Source: Streptomyces sp. L-9-10 (GTDB lineage Bacteria > Actinomycetota > Actinomycetes > Streptomycetales > Streptomycetaceae). From it: a stretch of 64,000 nucleotides of DNA. The stretch is taken from the NCBI RefSeq assembly GCF_004151105.1, contig NZ_PHRF01000095.1:186001-250000 (forward strand), written 5' to 3'. Both the position numbers and the translations under genes were made by a program. The notes under the pieces are model-generated. The model had not been told where the DNA came from, did no database searches, and saw only the letters and a list, made by a program, of their open reading frames with translations. This document shows, piece after piece, positions 49,259-59,661 of the stretch; the stretch's first letter is position 1, and each line of letters opens with the position of its first letter.

Positions 49259-50884
49259 TCAGCTGACCGTGATCTCGTCGTAGACCGGGACGCTGAAGGG
49301 GTTCAGTTCGACGTGGGAGACACGGTCCGAGTAGCCGGCGCTGCCGTTCTGGTACCAGAGCGGGATGGCCGCCATCCGGTCCCGTACGACGCCCTCCGCC
49401 TCCTGGAACTTTCGGATCGCCGACTTCGTGTCCGCGTCCGCGTTGGCCTCGTTGACGAGCCGGTCGAACCGGGGGTCGCTCCACTTGCCGTCGTTGGACG
49501 AGGCGTTGGTGTAGTAGAGCGGCTGAAGGAAGTTCTGGATCAGCGGGTAGTCCATCTGCCAGCCCGCCCGGAACGGCCCCCTCAGCTTCCGCTGGCCGAT
49601 CCGGTTGCGGAAGTCCGCGAAGGTGCCGACCGGGCTCCCGGCACACGCCTTGTCGTTGCCCAGCGCGTTGTTGATGCTGTTGCAGACCGCGTCGACCCAC
49701 TCCTTGTGGGAGCCGCTGTCGGCGTTGTACGTGATCGTCAGCCGGCCGCGCGGGATGCCGCCGCCCCGCCGGATCAGCCGCTTGGCCGCGGCCGGGTCGT
49801 AGTCGCAGGCCCGGCCGCACAGCCCCGCCAGGTAGCCGCCGTCCGCGCCGAGGACCGGGGAGGTCCAGTCGGTCGCCGGGGTGCGGGTCCTGCGGAAGAT
49901 CGTGTCGGTGATCTGCCGGCGGTTGATCGCCATGGAGAGCCCGGTGCGCACCTGGGCGGCCCCCGGGGTGTTCCACTCCTTGTCGTAGTACGGGAAGGCG
50001 AGGGTCTGGATGATGCCGGCCGGGCTGTTGATGTACCGCCCGTCGAGGTCGGACCGTACGTTCTTGAGCTGTGCGGCGGGGACGTCGTCGACCAGATCGA
50101 GGTTCCCCGCGACCAGATCGGTGTACGCGGTGTTGTTGTCCGTGTAGACCACGAGGTCCACGCCGCCGTTGCGCGGCTTGTCGGCGCCCGGGTACCCCTT
50201 CCGGGTGCGCAGGGACATCTGGGAGCCCTTGGTGTAGTTCCGCACCGTGTAGGGGCCGTTGCCGACGGGTTTGGCGAGCCAGGCGGCGTGGTGGTCGTAG
50301 AACGCCCTGGGCAGCGGCGCGAACGCCGGGTACCCCAGGGTGTCCGGCCAGGTGGAGAAGCGCTGCGACAGCCTGACCGTGAACGTCCTGGGGCCGGTGA
50401 CCTTGAGCCCCGACAGGGTCCGGGCGGTGGGCTGCCCCTTGGCCGGGTGGACCGTGTCGTATCCGTCGATGTACTGGAAGAAGTAGGCGTTCTTCTGGTT
50501 GTTGTCGAGGTACGCGCCGTAGTTCCAGGCGTCCACGAAGGACTTCGCGGTCACCTTCTCGCCGTCGCTGAAGGTCCAGCCGTCCTTGACGGTGACGGCG
50601 AAGTGCGTCGAGTCCGTCGTGTCGATCCTCTCGGCGAGGGCGTTCTCGGCCTTGCCGGTCTTCGGGTTGTAGCGCTTGAGCCCCCGGAAGATCATGTCGA
50701 GGACCTTGCCGCCCTGGACCTCGTTGGTGTTCGAGGGCTCCAGTGGATTCTGCGGATCACCCCAGGAGGAACGCACCACGCCGTCGGGACCGCCGATGAC
50801 GTCGGCCGCCCCGCCGCAGCCGGACGCGGCGAGGACGACGGCCGCCGCGCAGGCGGCCCGTCCGGCGTGTACGGCTCCTCGCAT
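49259..50884 (-). CDS. Oligopeptide-binding lipoprotein (SBP family 5), operon 1
   Basis: A 541-residue lipoprotein: signal peptide ending in the lipobox AASGC (Cys23), then the family 5 fold with GDPQNPLEPSNTNE and DGWTFSDGEKVTAKSFVDAWNYGA. It delivers peptides to the permeases. Start ATG with GAGGAGG upstream. First gene of operon 1, preceded by an inverted repeat (50907-50923). Clearly paralogous to the operon 2 protein but diverged (for example an extra CGRACDYDPAAAKRL disulfide-like segment). Confidence 0.92.
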   Translation of the reverse strand: MRGAVHAGRAACAAAVVLAASGCGGAADVIGGPDGVVRSSWGDPQNPLEPSNTNEVQGGKVLDMIFRGLKRYNPKTGKAENALAERIDTTDSTHFAVTVKDGWTFSDGEKVTAKSFVDAWNYGAYLDNNQKNAYFFQYIDGYDTVHPAKGQPTARTLSGLKVTGPRTFTVRLSQRFSTWPDTLGYPAFAPLPRAFYDHHAAWLAKPVGNGPYTVRNYTKGSQMSLRTRKGYPGADKPRNGGVDLVVYTDNNTAYTDLVAGNLDLVDDVPAAQLKNVRSDLDGRYINSPAGIIQTLAFPYYDKEWNTPGAAQVRTGLSMAINRRQITDTIFRRTRTPATDWTSPVLGADGGYLAGLCGRACDYDPAAAKRLIRRGGGIPRGRLTITYNADSGSHKEWVDAVCNSINNALGNDKACAGSPVGTFADFRNRIGQRKLRGPFRAGWQMDYPLIQNFLQPLYYTNASSNDGKWSDPRFDRLVNEANADADTKSAIRKFQEAEGVVRDRMAAIPLWYQNGSAGYSDRVSHVELNPFSVPVYDEITVS

Positions 50885-50906
50885 GGATGCGCCTCCTCGG
50901 AGTATG

Positions 50907-50923
50907 TGGTCTCGCTCAGACCA
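50907..50923 (-). promoter_or_regulatory. Inverted repeat TGGTCT-N5-AGACCA in the leader of operon 1
   Basis: Perfect 6-bp arms around CGCTC (plus strand), 23 nt upstream of the ATG. It can be a repressor site or, in the mRNA, a hairpin just before the ribosome binding site. The half-sites equal those of DasR elements, but the spacing differs. Confidence 0.45.
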
Positions 50924-51048
50924 AAGATCGGACCATCAGGGACGGTCCGCACACTCAGCCCACCCAGATGGGCGAAGGAGAACGGAAAAATCATCAGCAT
51001 CGGTGAGGGGCAACGCCTCCCGGCCGCCACGGGCCGCCACCACGCGAA

Positions 51049-51082
51049 GCGGCGCCCGGAACCTTTCGGTTCCGGGCGCCGC
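51049..51082 (-). terminator. Terminator of operon 2
   Basis: Perfect 15-bp stem GCGGCGCCCGGAACC / GGTTCCGGGCGCCGC with a 4-nt loop, 40 nt downstream of the last gene of operon 2 and upstream of operon 1. It separates the two transcription units. Confidence 0.9.
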
Positions 51083-51121
51083 TCGCTTGCTCGTACGCGT
51101 ACGTTCCCGTACGGCTACGGG

Positions 51122-52270
51122 TCACGCCGCGTGGACGACGTCCCTCTCCTCCGCGAAGTGGCACGCCGACTCGTGGGCGGTGTGCCCGTCCGTGCCCTTG
51201 AAGCGCTCGGGAATGGCCAGCAGCGGGACCTCCGTGGCGCACTTGTCCTGCGCCTTCCAGCAGCGGGTCCGGAAGCGGCAGCCGGAGGGCGGGTTGGCCG
51301 GTGACGGGACGTCACCGGTGAGGATGATCCGGTCACGGCCCTCACGGGCGTCCGGGTCGGGCACCGGAACCGCCGACAGCAGCGCCTGGGTGTAGGGGTG
51401 CGTCGGGTGGTCGTAGATCTGGGTGTCCGTCCCGATCTCGGCCATCTTGCCGAGGTACATCACGCCGACCCGGTCGGAGATGTGCCGGACGATCGACAGG
51501 TCGTGCGCGATGAAGATGTAGGAGAGGTTGAACTCGTCCTGGAGCTTCTCCATCAGGTTGATGACCTGGGCCTGGACCGAGACGTCCAGGGCCGAGACCG
51601 GCTCGTCGCAGATGATGATCTCGGGGTTGAGGGCGAGACCGCGGGCGATGCCGATGCGCTGGCGCTGGCCGCCGGAGAACTGGTGCGGATAGCGGTTGAT
51701 GTACTCCGGGTTGAGACCCACGACATCGAGCAGTTCCTGGACCTTGCGGCGCCGGTCGCCCTTCGGAGCCACCTCCGGGTGGATGTCGAAGGGCTCGCCG
51801 ATGATGTCACCGACGGTCATCCGGGGGTTGAGCGAGGTGTACGGGTCCTGGAACACCATCTGGATGTTCCTGCGGACGGCCTTCAGCGCGCGCCCGGACA
51901 GCCTGGTGATGTCCTGGCCCTTGAAGAAGACCTCGCCGGCGGTCGCCTGCTCCAGCGTCATCAGCAGCTTGGCCACGGTGGACTTGCCGCAGCCGGACTC
52001 TCCGACGATGCCCAGCGTCTCGCCCTGGTAGAGGTCGAACGAGATACCGTCCACGGCCTTGACCGCGCCGACCTGCTTCTTGAACAGGATGCCCTGGGTC
52101 AGCGGGAAGTGCTTGACCAGGTTGCGCACCTGGAGGATCGGCTCGCCCCGCTGTGCCGGCGCCTCGATGGCGGCGACGGAGTCGTCGACCGTGACGGCGT
52201 CGGCCGTCTCGACCGCGGTGACGTTCGGGGTGGCGTCCATGGAGTCGTCACTCTTCTTCGGCTCAGCCAT
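51122..52270 (-). CDS. Oligopeptide ABC transporter ATP-binding protein, OppF type (operon 2)
   Basis: A 382-residue ABC ATPase. It has a 42-residue N-terminal extension (MDATPNVTAVETADAVTVDD) before the common core LQVRNLVKHFPLTQGILF, Walker A GESGCGKST, FSGGQRQRIGIARGLAL, IIICDEPVSALD and the Cys-containing C-terminal extension. Nearly identical to the operon 1 copy through the core. Last gene of operon 2, overlapping the OppD-type gene by 8 nt and followed by a strong terminator. Confidence 0.93.
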   Translation of the reverse strand: MAEPKKSDDSMDATPNVTAVETADAVTVDDSVAAIEAPAQRGEPILQVRNLVKHFPLTQGILFKKQVGAVKAVDGISFDLYQGETLGIVGESGCGKSTVAKLLMTLEQATAGEVFFKGQDITRLSGRALKAVRRNIQMVFQDPYTSLNPRMTVGDIIGEPFDIHPEVAPKGDRRRKVQELLDVVGLNPEYINRYPHQFSGGQRQRIGIARGLALNPEIIICDEPVSALDVSVQAQVINLMEKLQDEFNLSYIFIAHDLSIVRHISDRVGVMYLGKMAEIGTDTQIYDHPTHPYTQALLSAVPVPDPDAREGRDRIILTGDVPSPANPPSGCRFRTRCWKAQDKCATEVPLLAIPERFKGTDGHTAHESACHFAEERDVVHAA

Positions 52271-53324
52271 GGATCGTCTCCTTCCAGAAGTGGCACGCGC
52301 TGCCGCGGCCCGGCAGTGCCGCGCCGTCCCGCTCGGTGACGGAATGCAGCACAGGAACGTCCGTACGGCAGATGTCCTGCGCCGAGGGGCAGCGGGGGTT
52401 GAAGGCGCAACCGGACGGAATCCGCGTGAGGTTGGGCGGAAGTCCCTTGATCGCGTACAGCTCCTGGCCCTTCTGGTCCAGGCGCGGGATCGAGTCGAGC
52501 AGACCGCGGGTGTACGGGTGCGCGGGACGCTTGTACAGCTCGTGCACGGGGGCGGTCTCCACGATCCGGCCCGCGTACATGACCGCGATCTTGTCCGCGA
52601 CGTCGGCGACGACGCCGAGGTCGTGGGTGATCAGGATCAGACCCATGTTGAACTCGCGCTGCAACTCCGCGAGCAGGTCCATGACCTGGGCCTGGACGGT
52701 CACGTCGAGCGCGGTGGTCGGCTCGTCCGCGATGATCAGGTCGGGTTCCAGGGCCAGCGCCATGGCGATCATGATGCGCTGGCGCATACCGCCGGAGAAC
52801 TGGTGCGGGTAGTCGTCGACCCGGTCCTTGGCCGCGGGGATCCGTACGCGGTCCATCAGCTCGATGGCCTTGGCCTTGGCGTCCTTCTTGGACAGACCCT
52901 GGTGGACGCGGAACATCTCGCCGAGCTGGTAGCCGACGGAGAGCACCGGGTTGAGCGAGGACAGCGCGTCCTGGAAGATCATCGCGATCTTCTGGCCGCG
53001 GATGAGCCGGCGCTCCTCGTTGCTCATCGTGAGCATGTCCCGGCCGCGGAAGAGGATCTCTCCCTGCGGAATGCGCCCCGGGGGCATGTCGAGGATGCCC
53101 ATGATCGCCTGCGCGGTCACGGACTTGCCGGAACCGGACTCGCCCAGCACGGCGAGCGTCTCGCCCGCGCTGACGCTGTAGTTGACTCCGTTGACCGCTT
53201 TGGCCACACCGTCGCGGGTGTGGAACTCCACGTGCAGGTCACGGACTTCGAGGAGCGGTCCGCCGTCCTCCGGCGAGCCGTGCGGAGAAGGAACGTCCGC
53301 CGTCGTGTCGTCGATGATGGTCAT
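52263..53324 (-). CDS. Oligopeptide ABC transporter ATP-binding protein, OppD type (operon 2)
   Basis: A 353-residue ABC ATPase starting at ATG 53324 with GGGAGG 7 nt upstream; N-terminal extension TADVPSPHGSPEDGG, then Walker A GESGSGKS, FSGGMRQRIMIAMAL, LIIADEPTTALD and CAFNPRCPSAQDIC. The core is nearly identical to the operon 1 subunit, which points to duplication of the operon. Its first gene spacing (11 nt after the OppC-type stop) is also conserved. Confidence 0.93.
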   Translation of the reverse strand: MTIIDDTTADVPSPHGSPEDGGPLLEVRDLHVEFHTRDGVAKAVNGVNYSVSAGETLAVLGESGSGKSVTAQAIMGILDMPPGRIPQGEILFRGRDMLTMSNEERRLIRGQKIAMIFQDALSSLNPVLSVGYQLGEMFRVHQGLSKKDAKAKAIELMDRVRIPAAKDRVDDYPHQFSGGMRQRIMIAMALALEPDLIIADEPTTALDVTVQAQVMDLLAELQREFNMGLILITHDLGVVADVADKIAVMYAGRIVETAPVHELYKRPAHPYTRGLLDSIPRLDQKGQELYAIKGLPPNLTRIPSGCAFNPRCPSAQDICRTDVPVLHSVTERDGAALPGRGSACHFWKETIHG

Positions 53325-53335
53325 GTACGCCTCCC

Positions 53336-54280
53336 TCAGCGCAGCTTGGGGTCGAGGGCGTTGCGTACCGCATCGCCGAGCATGATGAAGGCCAGAACAG
53401 TGATCGACACCATGACCGACGGGATGATCAGGACGTACGCGGCGTTGCGCAGCTGCTCCTGGCCCGAGGAGATGTCGACACCCCAGGAGACCGCCGGCTC
53501 GGCGAGACCGATGCCCAGGAACGACAGCGTGGCCTCGGCCGAGATGTAGCCGCCGAGCGCGATGGTCGCGACCACGATCACCGGGGCGATCGCGTTGGGC
53601 ATGATGTGCCGGAGCAGGATGCGGCTGGTCGAGGCGCCGAGCGCCTTGGCCGCCATCACGTAGTCCGCCTGCTTGATGGTGAGGACCGAGCCGCGCGCGA
53701 CACGGGCGATCTGTGTCCAGCCCAGGAAGGCGAGGGACAGGATCACGACCCAGATCGAACGCTCGGTGAAGGAGGTCAGCACCACCATCGCGCCGAGCAT
53801 GAAGGGCACGGCGAAGAAGATGTCGGTGACCCGGGACAGGACCGAGTCGATCCAGCCGCCGAAGTAGCCGGCGAGCATGCCGACCAGGGTGCCGAGGACG
53901 GTCACGAGCGCGGTGACGACGACGGCGACGAGGATCGAGGCCCGCGCGCCGTAGACGACACGGGCGTAGATCGACCGGCCCTGGATGTCGTACCCGAACC
54001 AGTCCTCGTCGAAGAAGTGGCCCCAATTGGGCTTCTGGAGATAGTGCTTGGCCAGATCCGCGTAGCGGGGGTCCGCGCTGGTGAACAGCTGCGGGAAGGC
54101 CGCCATCGTCAGCAGGAACAGGATCAGGACGGCGGAGATGACGAACAGCGGGTTGCGCCGCAGGTCGTGCCAGGCGTCCGACCAGAGGCTGCGGGGCTTG
54201 CCCACCTTGCCGTCGGCCCGCGGGGCGACCGGAGCCTCGGCGGGCTGGTCCTTGACGGTGTCCTTGAGTGCCTCAGGCAT
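53336..54280 (-). CDS. Oligopeptide ABC transporter permease, OppC type (operon 2)
   Basis: A 314-residue permease: cytoplasmic N-terminus with SLWSDAWHDLRRNPLFVIS, first helix, a long periplasm-side loop, five more helices and the EAA loop AKALGASTSRILLRHIMPNAIAP. It overlaps the OppB-type gene by 8 nt. It lacks the Gly-rich head of the operon 1 copy. Confidence 0.93.
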   Translation of the reverse strand: MPEALKDTVKDQPAEAPVAPRADGKVGKPRSLWSDAWHDLRRNPLFVISAVLILFLLTMAAFPQLFTSADPRYADLAKHYLQKPNWGHFFDEDWFGYDIQGRSIYARVVYGARASILVAVVVTALVTVLGTLVGMLAGYFGGWIDSVLSRVTDIFFAVPFMLGAMVVLTSFTERSIWVVILSLAFLGWTQIARVARGSVLTIKQADYVMAAKALGASTSRILLRHIMPNAIAPVIVVATIALGGYISAEATLSFLGIGLAEPAVSWGVDISSGQEQLRNAAYVLIIPSVMVSITVLAFIMLGDAVRNALDPKLR

Positions 54281-55202
54281 AACGGATCCTCGGGTCCAGG
54301 ACCGCGTAGAGCAGGTCGACGAGCAGGCTGGCGACGAGATAGACGACGACGATCAGGGTCACGATTCCCACGACCGTGGCGCCCTCGCGGTGCCTGAGCG
54401 CGTCGAAGATGTTGTAGCCGACACCCTTGACGTTGAAGATGCCTTCCGTGACGACCGCACCGCCCAGCAGGGCGCCGAGGTCGGTACCGAGGAAGGTCAC
54501 CACCGGAATCATGGAGTTGCGCATCAGGTGTACGCCGATGATGCGGCGGCGCGGCAGTCCCTTGGCCACGGCGGTGCGCATGTAGTCGGAGCGCAGGTTC
54601 TCCGCGATGGAGGTACGCGTCAGACGTGCCACGTAGGCCAGTGAGAGGGAGCCGAGTACGACCGCTGGTAGGAACAGCTCGTTCCAGTTCGCTTCCGCGC
54701 TCACGTTCGGGTCCACCCAGCCGAGCTGGAAGGCGAAGAAGTACTGGCCGAGGAAGCCGAGTACGAACGAGGGAACGGAGATCAGCAGAAGCGTGAGGAT
54801 CAGCAGGCCGCGGTCGCGGAGCGTGTCGGCCTTCAGTCCGGCGAAGACGCCGATGGTGATGCCGACCAGCGCGGTGAAGGTGAAGGCGAACAGGGTCAGC
54901 CGGACCGTGATCGGGAATGCCTCCGAGATGATGTCGGCGACAGGTCTTCCGCTGGCGATCTGTGTGCCGAAGTCGCCCTGGAACAGGCCGACCAGATAGT
55001 TCCAGTACTGGTGCCAGAGCGGAAGATCGAGACCGAGGTCTCTCTTCATCGCCGCGATCTGCGCCGGGTCGACCGTCTGCTCTCCGGCGAGCGCGCGCAC
55101 GGGGTCGCCGGGCAGGGCGTACATCATGGAGAAGACCAGCAAGGTTGACCCGATGAAGACCGGGATCATCTGGAGCAGTCGCCGCGCGACATATCGCCCC
55201 AT
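54273..55202 (-). CDS. Oligopeptide ABC transporter permease, OppB type (operon 2)
   Basis: A 309-residue permease with six membrane helices, starting GRYVARRLLQMIPVFIGSTLL; EAA loop AVAKGLPRRRIIGVHLMRNSMIPVV. The same 8-nt overlap with the OppC-type gene as in operon 1. A hairpin in the 123-nt spacer upstream (55234-55263) separates it from the binding-protein gene. Confidence 0.93.
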   Translation of the reverse strand: MGRYVARRLLQMIPVFIGSTLLVFSMMYALPGDPVRALAGEQTVDPAQIAAMKRDLGLDLPLWHQYWNYLVGLFQGDFGTQIASGRPVADIISEAFPITVRLTLFAFTFTALVGITIGVFAGLKADTLRDRGLLILTLLLISVPSFVLGFLGQYFFAFQLGWVDPNVSAEANWNELFLPAVVLGSLSLAYVARLTRTSIAENLRSDYMRTAVAKGLPRRRIIGVHLMRNSMIPVVTFLGTDLGALLGGAVVTEGIFNVKGVGYNIFDALRHREGATVVGIVTLIVVVYLVASLLVDLLYAVLDPRIRYA

Positions 55203-55233
55203 GTTTGCCTCCGAATGGATAACTGCAGCCCTG

Positions 55234-55263
55234 GGGGCCGCTCCCGTTGCGGGGAGCGGCCCC
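55234..55263 (-). terminator. Intra-operon hairpin between binding-protein and permease genes
   Basis: 12-bp perfect stem (GGGGCCGCTCCC with GGGAGCGGCCCC) and a 6-nt loop, inside the operon. It probably reduces read-through or protects the 5' message so that the binding protein is made in excess, a common design in solute-binding-protein operons. Confidence 0.6.
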
Positions 55264-55325
55264 GGGGGCCTACCGCCGTTACGTCGACGGCTGATGGCCG
55301 AGTGGGGGGATGACCCTCGGGCTGG

Positions 55326-56948
55326 TTACTTGGCGACCGTGACTTCGGTGATGTTGTAGTCACCGTGGAAGTCGACGGTCACGTTGTCCACAGCCTTGGA
55401 GTAGCCGCCGTTGGTCTTGTACTCCCACAGCGGGATCGCCGGCATCTTGTCGACGAGGAGCTTCTCCGCGTCCTGGTAAGCCTTGATCGACTCCTCCAGG
55501 GACTTGGCGTTGTCGCCCTTCTTGAAGGCCGCGTCGACGGCCTTGTCGGAGAACCGGCCGTTGTTGGCCTCGGCGGTGGTGCCGTACAGCTCCCGCATGA
55601 AGTTGACGTTCAGCGGGTAGTCGGCGACCCAGCCACCGCGGTACATCCCCTTGACCTGGTCGTTGTCACGAGCCTCCAGGTCGGTCTGGAAGTCCGGCTT
55701 GGCGTCCGGGACACAGTCCACACCGGTGGCGTTGCGGATCGACTCGCAGACCGCGGTCACCCACTCCTTGTGGCCGCCGTCCGCGTTGTACTGGATCGAG
55801 ATCTTGTTGCCGGGGACGCCGCCGCCCTCGGTGACAAGCTGCTTCGCCTTCGCCGCGTTGAACGTGAAGACGTCGGTGTCCAGGGTCTGGTTGCCCTCGA
55901 CGCCCGGCGGGGTGAAGCTGGTGGCGGGCTTGCGGGTGCCGTTGAGGACGGTCTTGGTGATCGTGTCGCGGTCGATCGCCATGGACAGGCCCTGGAGGAC
56001 CTTCGGGTTGATGTCCTTGAACGTCTTCGAGTAGAACGCCGGCACGATGCTCTGAACGGCCGCGTACGGCTGGTCGATCGCGCGGTCGCCGAGGTCCTGC
56101 TTGTACTTCGGCAGGTCCTTCGGGCCGACCTGGCGGATCATGTCCAGGTTGCCGGAGAGGAGGTCCTGGTACGCGGCCTCGACGGTCGCGTAGTTCTTGA
56201 AGAGGACACCCTTGTTCTTGGCCTTGTTCGGACCCTGGTAGTCAGGGTTGGCCTTGACCTGGATGAGCTTCTTGTGGTCCCACTTCTCGAAGATGTAGGG
56301 ACCGTTGCCGACCGGCTTCTGGCCGAACGCCTTGGTGTCCTTGTAGAAGACCTCGGGCAGCGGCGCGAAGGTCGCGTAGCCGAGCTTGTACTCGTAGTAC
56401 GGCACCGGCGCGGAGAGCCCGATGGTGAAGGTGGTGTCGTCGACGACCTTCAGACCCGACATGGCGTCGGCCTTCGGGTCACCCTTCTCCGGGTGGACGT
56501 CGGCGTAGCCGGCGATGTCCTCGAACCAGAAGGCGTTCTGCTGGTTGTTCTTGATGTTGGCGTACCAGTTCCACGCCTTGACGTAGGACTCGGCCGTGAC
56601 GGGGGTGCCGTCGTGGAACTTCCAGCCCGGCTTGAGCTTGACGGTCCAGGTCTTGTTGTCGGTCGACGTCACCGACTCGGCGTTCGTGTAAACGATCTTG
56701 CCCTGCGCGTCGAAGTCCAGCAGCTGGGTGAACAGCGACTGGATCACGTAGCTGCCGAGCGACTCGTTCGTGTCGGCCGGGATCAGCGGCTTCTGCGGCT
56801 CACCGACATCGATGGAGACATAGCCCGCGGGCTTCCCCTTCTCCTTCGACGCCGATTCGCCGCTGTCATCTCCGCCGCCACAGGCCGTCGCCGACAGGGC
56901 CACGACTATCGCGCCGACTACCCACTTGGCGCTCTTGGCACCACGCAT
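55326..56948 (-). CDS. Oligopeptide-binding lipoprotein (SBP family 5), operon 2; bldKB-like
   Basis: A 540-residue lipoprotein: signal peptide with lipobox SATAC (Cys23), mature domain with VGEPQKPLIPADTNESLGSYVIQ and KFHDGTPVTAESYVKAWNWYAN. First gene of operon 2. The place next to typA is that of the S. coelicolor bldK locus (SCO5112-5116), which imports a peptide signal needed for aerial growth. The gene order differs, because bldK is remembered as permease-lipoprotein-permease-ATPase-ATPase, so I do not assign bldK names. GAGGAGG lies about 6 nt before the ATG. Confidence 0.9.
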   Translation of the reverse strand: MRGAKSAKWVVGAIVVALSATACGGGDDSGESASKEKGKPAGYVSIDVGEPQKPLIPADTNESLGSYVIQSLFTQLLDFDAQGKIVYTNAESVTSTDNKTWTVKLKPGWKFHDGTPVTAESYVKAWNWYANIKNNQQNAFWFEDIAGYADVHPEKGDPKADAMSGLKVVDDTTFTIGLSAPVPYYEYKLGYATFAPLPEVFYKDTKAFGQKPVGNGPYIFEKWDHKKLIQVKANPDYQGPNKAKNKGVLFKNYATVEAAYQDLLSGNLDMIRQVGPKDLPKYKQDLGDRAIDQPYAAVQSIVPAFYSKTFKDINPKVLQGLSMAIDRDTITKTVLNGTRKPATSFTPPGVEGNQTLDTDVFTFNAAKAKQLVTEGGGVPGNKISIQYNADGGHKEWVTAVCESIRNATGVDCVPDAKPDFQTDLEARDNDQVKGMYRGGWVADYPLNVNFMRELYGTTAEANNGRFSDKAVDAAFKKGDNAKSLEESIKAYQDAEKLLVDKMPAIPLWEYKTNGGYSKAVDNVTVDFHGDYNITEVTVAK

Positions 56949-57078
56949 GGGTTCCTCCTCATGAGTCCACTAGTCACAAACGAGAAGGGCATTATCTACG
57001 CGCGCTGACACCCCTGACAGCGGGCTCCTCAAATGCCCTGAGTGTGCTCGTGAGTCGGCGCCCCCCATGGCGCATGAC

Positions 57079-57099
57079 CCATTGACCCGAGCTCAATGG
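57079..57099 (-). promoter_or_regulatory. Inverted repeat CCATTGA-N7-TCAATGG upstream of operon 2
   Basis: Perfect 7-bp arms about 130 nt before the start of the binding-protein gene, in an AT-rich stretch (57100-57160) that is a likely promoter region. Candidate operator. Confidence 0.45.
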
Positions 57100-57176
57100 A
57101 AGCAACTATTAAGTACGGCAGAGCTGTAAACCACACTTAAAGGGTCTCGTTTTGACAACATCGAAGCGCCCTGCAC

Positions 57177-57267
57177 GCCCGAAATCCGGACAAAATTAGC
57201 GCAGACAGACACACGCGAAACGGACTGTTAACACATGTTCCGGAGAGCGATGTCCGATATCCGGACA
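57177..57267 (-). promoter_or_regulatory. Two copies of a 16-bp element upstream of operon 2
   Basis: GTCCGATATCCGGACA (57252-57267) and GCCCGAAATCCGGACA (57177-57192) agree at 14 of 16 positions and start 75 nt apart. The first is also an imperfect palindrome (TGTCCG-N5-CGGACA). The 443-nt gap 56949-57391 contains these, the inverted repeat at 57079-57099 and the typA terminator, and no gene. Confidence 0.5.
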
Positions 57268-57297
57268 GATCGCCGAGGAAAGCGGTTTGACGAACGT

Positions 57298-57333
57298 CGG
57301 CCCGGTCACCGCGAGTCCGCGGTGACCGGGCCG
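57298..57333 (-). terminator. Terminator of typA
   Basis: Perfect 16-bp stem CGGCCCGGTCACCGCG / CGCGGTGACCGGGCCG with a 4-nt loop, 58 nt downstream of the typA stop. Confidence 0.9.
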
Positions 57334-57391
57334 TCCGTCGTACCGTCCGGGCGTCAGGCGCTGTACGCCGCGAGCCCGGTCGTGTCTCGTG

Positions 57392-59266
<1,875 letters not shown>

Positions 59267-59504
59267 GCTGGCTGGCGCTTCTCTCGATCGTGGGATGCGG
59301 CGTTGTTTCCTCGTACGCCCGCCGGGCGGACACGCCACGGCTAGTCCCATGGTACGGGGCCGGGGCGTCGGGGGCTTCCCAGCCCGATTGGAGAGGCCGA
59401 AATCACGGTGTGCGGGGCCGCGGGGTGGCGAGGGGGACCGCGCGGGAGGCTGCGCCGGGGACGCGCGGGAGGGGTGGAGCTGCCCGGGTCGGGGACAGGA
59501 ACGA

Positions 59505-59535
59505 GCTTGCCCGCCGGGGAGGCCGGCGGGCAAGC
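59505..59535. terminator. Hairpin downstream of the LpqW-like gene
   Basis: Perfect 13-bp stem GCTTGCCCGCCGG / CCGGCGGGCAAGC with a 5-nt loop, 127 nt after the stop of the LpqW-like gene, in the 395-nt gap before typA. I see no further gene there; the typA promoter must lie in the rest of it, but no clear hexamers were found. Confidence 0.65.
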
Positions 59536-59661
59536 CAATTGATGGGGTTCTGAGCTTCCGAAAACGCCCTGACCTGCGATTTCGGGAACCAGTCCGTTTT
59601 TTCTTCTCGCGATCTTCGCCGAACGTACGCTTCCGTCGCCGGTTCCGTCGCCGATTCTTCG

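Noticed and set aside
50907..50923. DasR-responsive element
   Set aside because: The half-sites match, but DasR sites have TGGTCT and AGACCA directly joined; five extra bases make binding unlikely without evidence.
47912..51304. A 1130-codon open frame on the plus strand across the ABC operon
   Set aside because: It is antisense to four well-supported transporter genes, its translation is rich in Arg, Gly, Asp and Val without any domain, and open antisense frames are usual at this GC content.
55326..56948. Naming the typA-adjacent operon bldKA-bldKE
   Set aside because: The position fits, but gene order (lipoprotein first) differs from the S. coelicolor operon as I remember it, and a second, very similar operon lies next to it, so orthology cannot be decided by eye.
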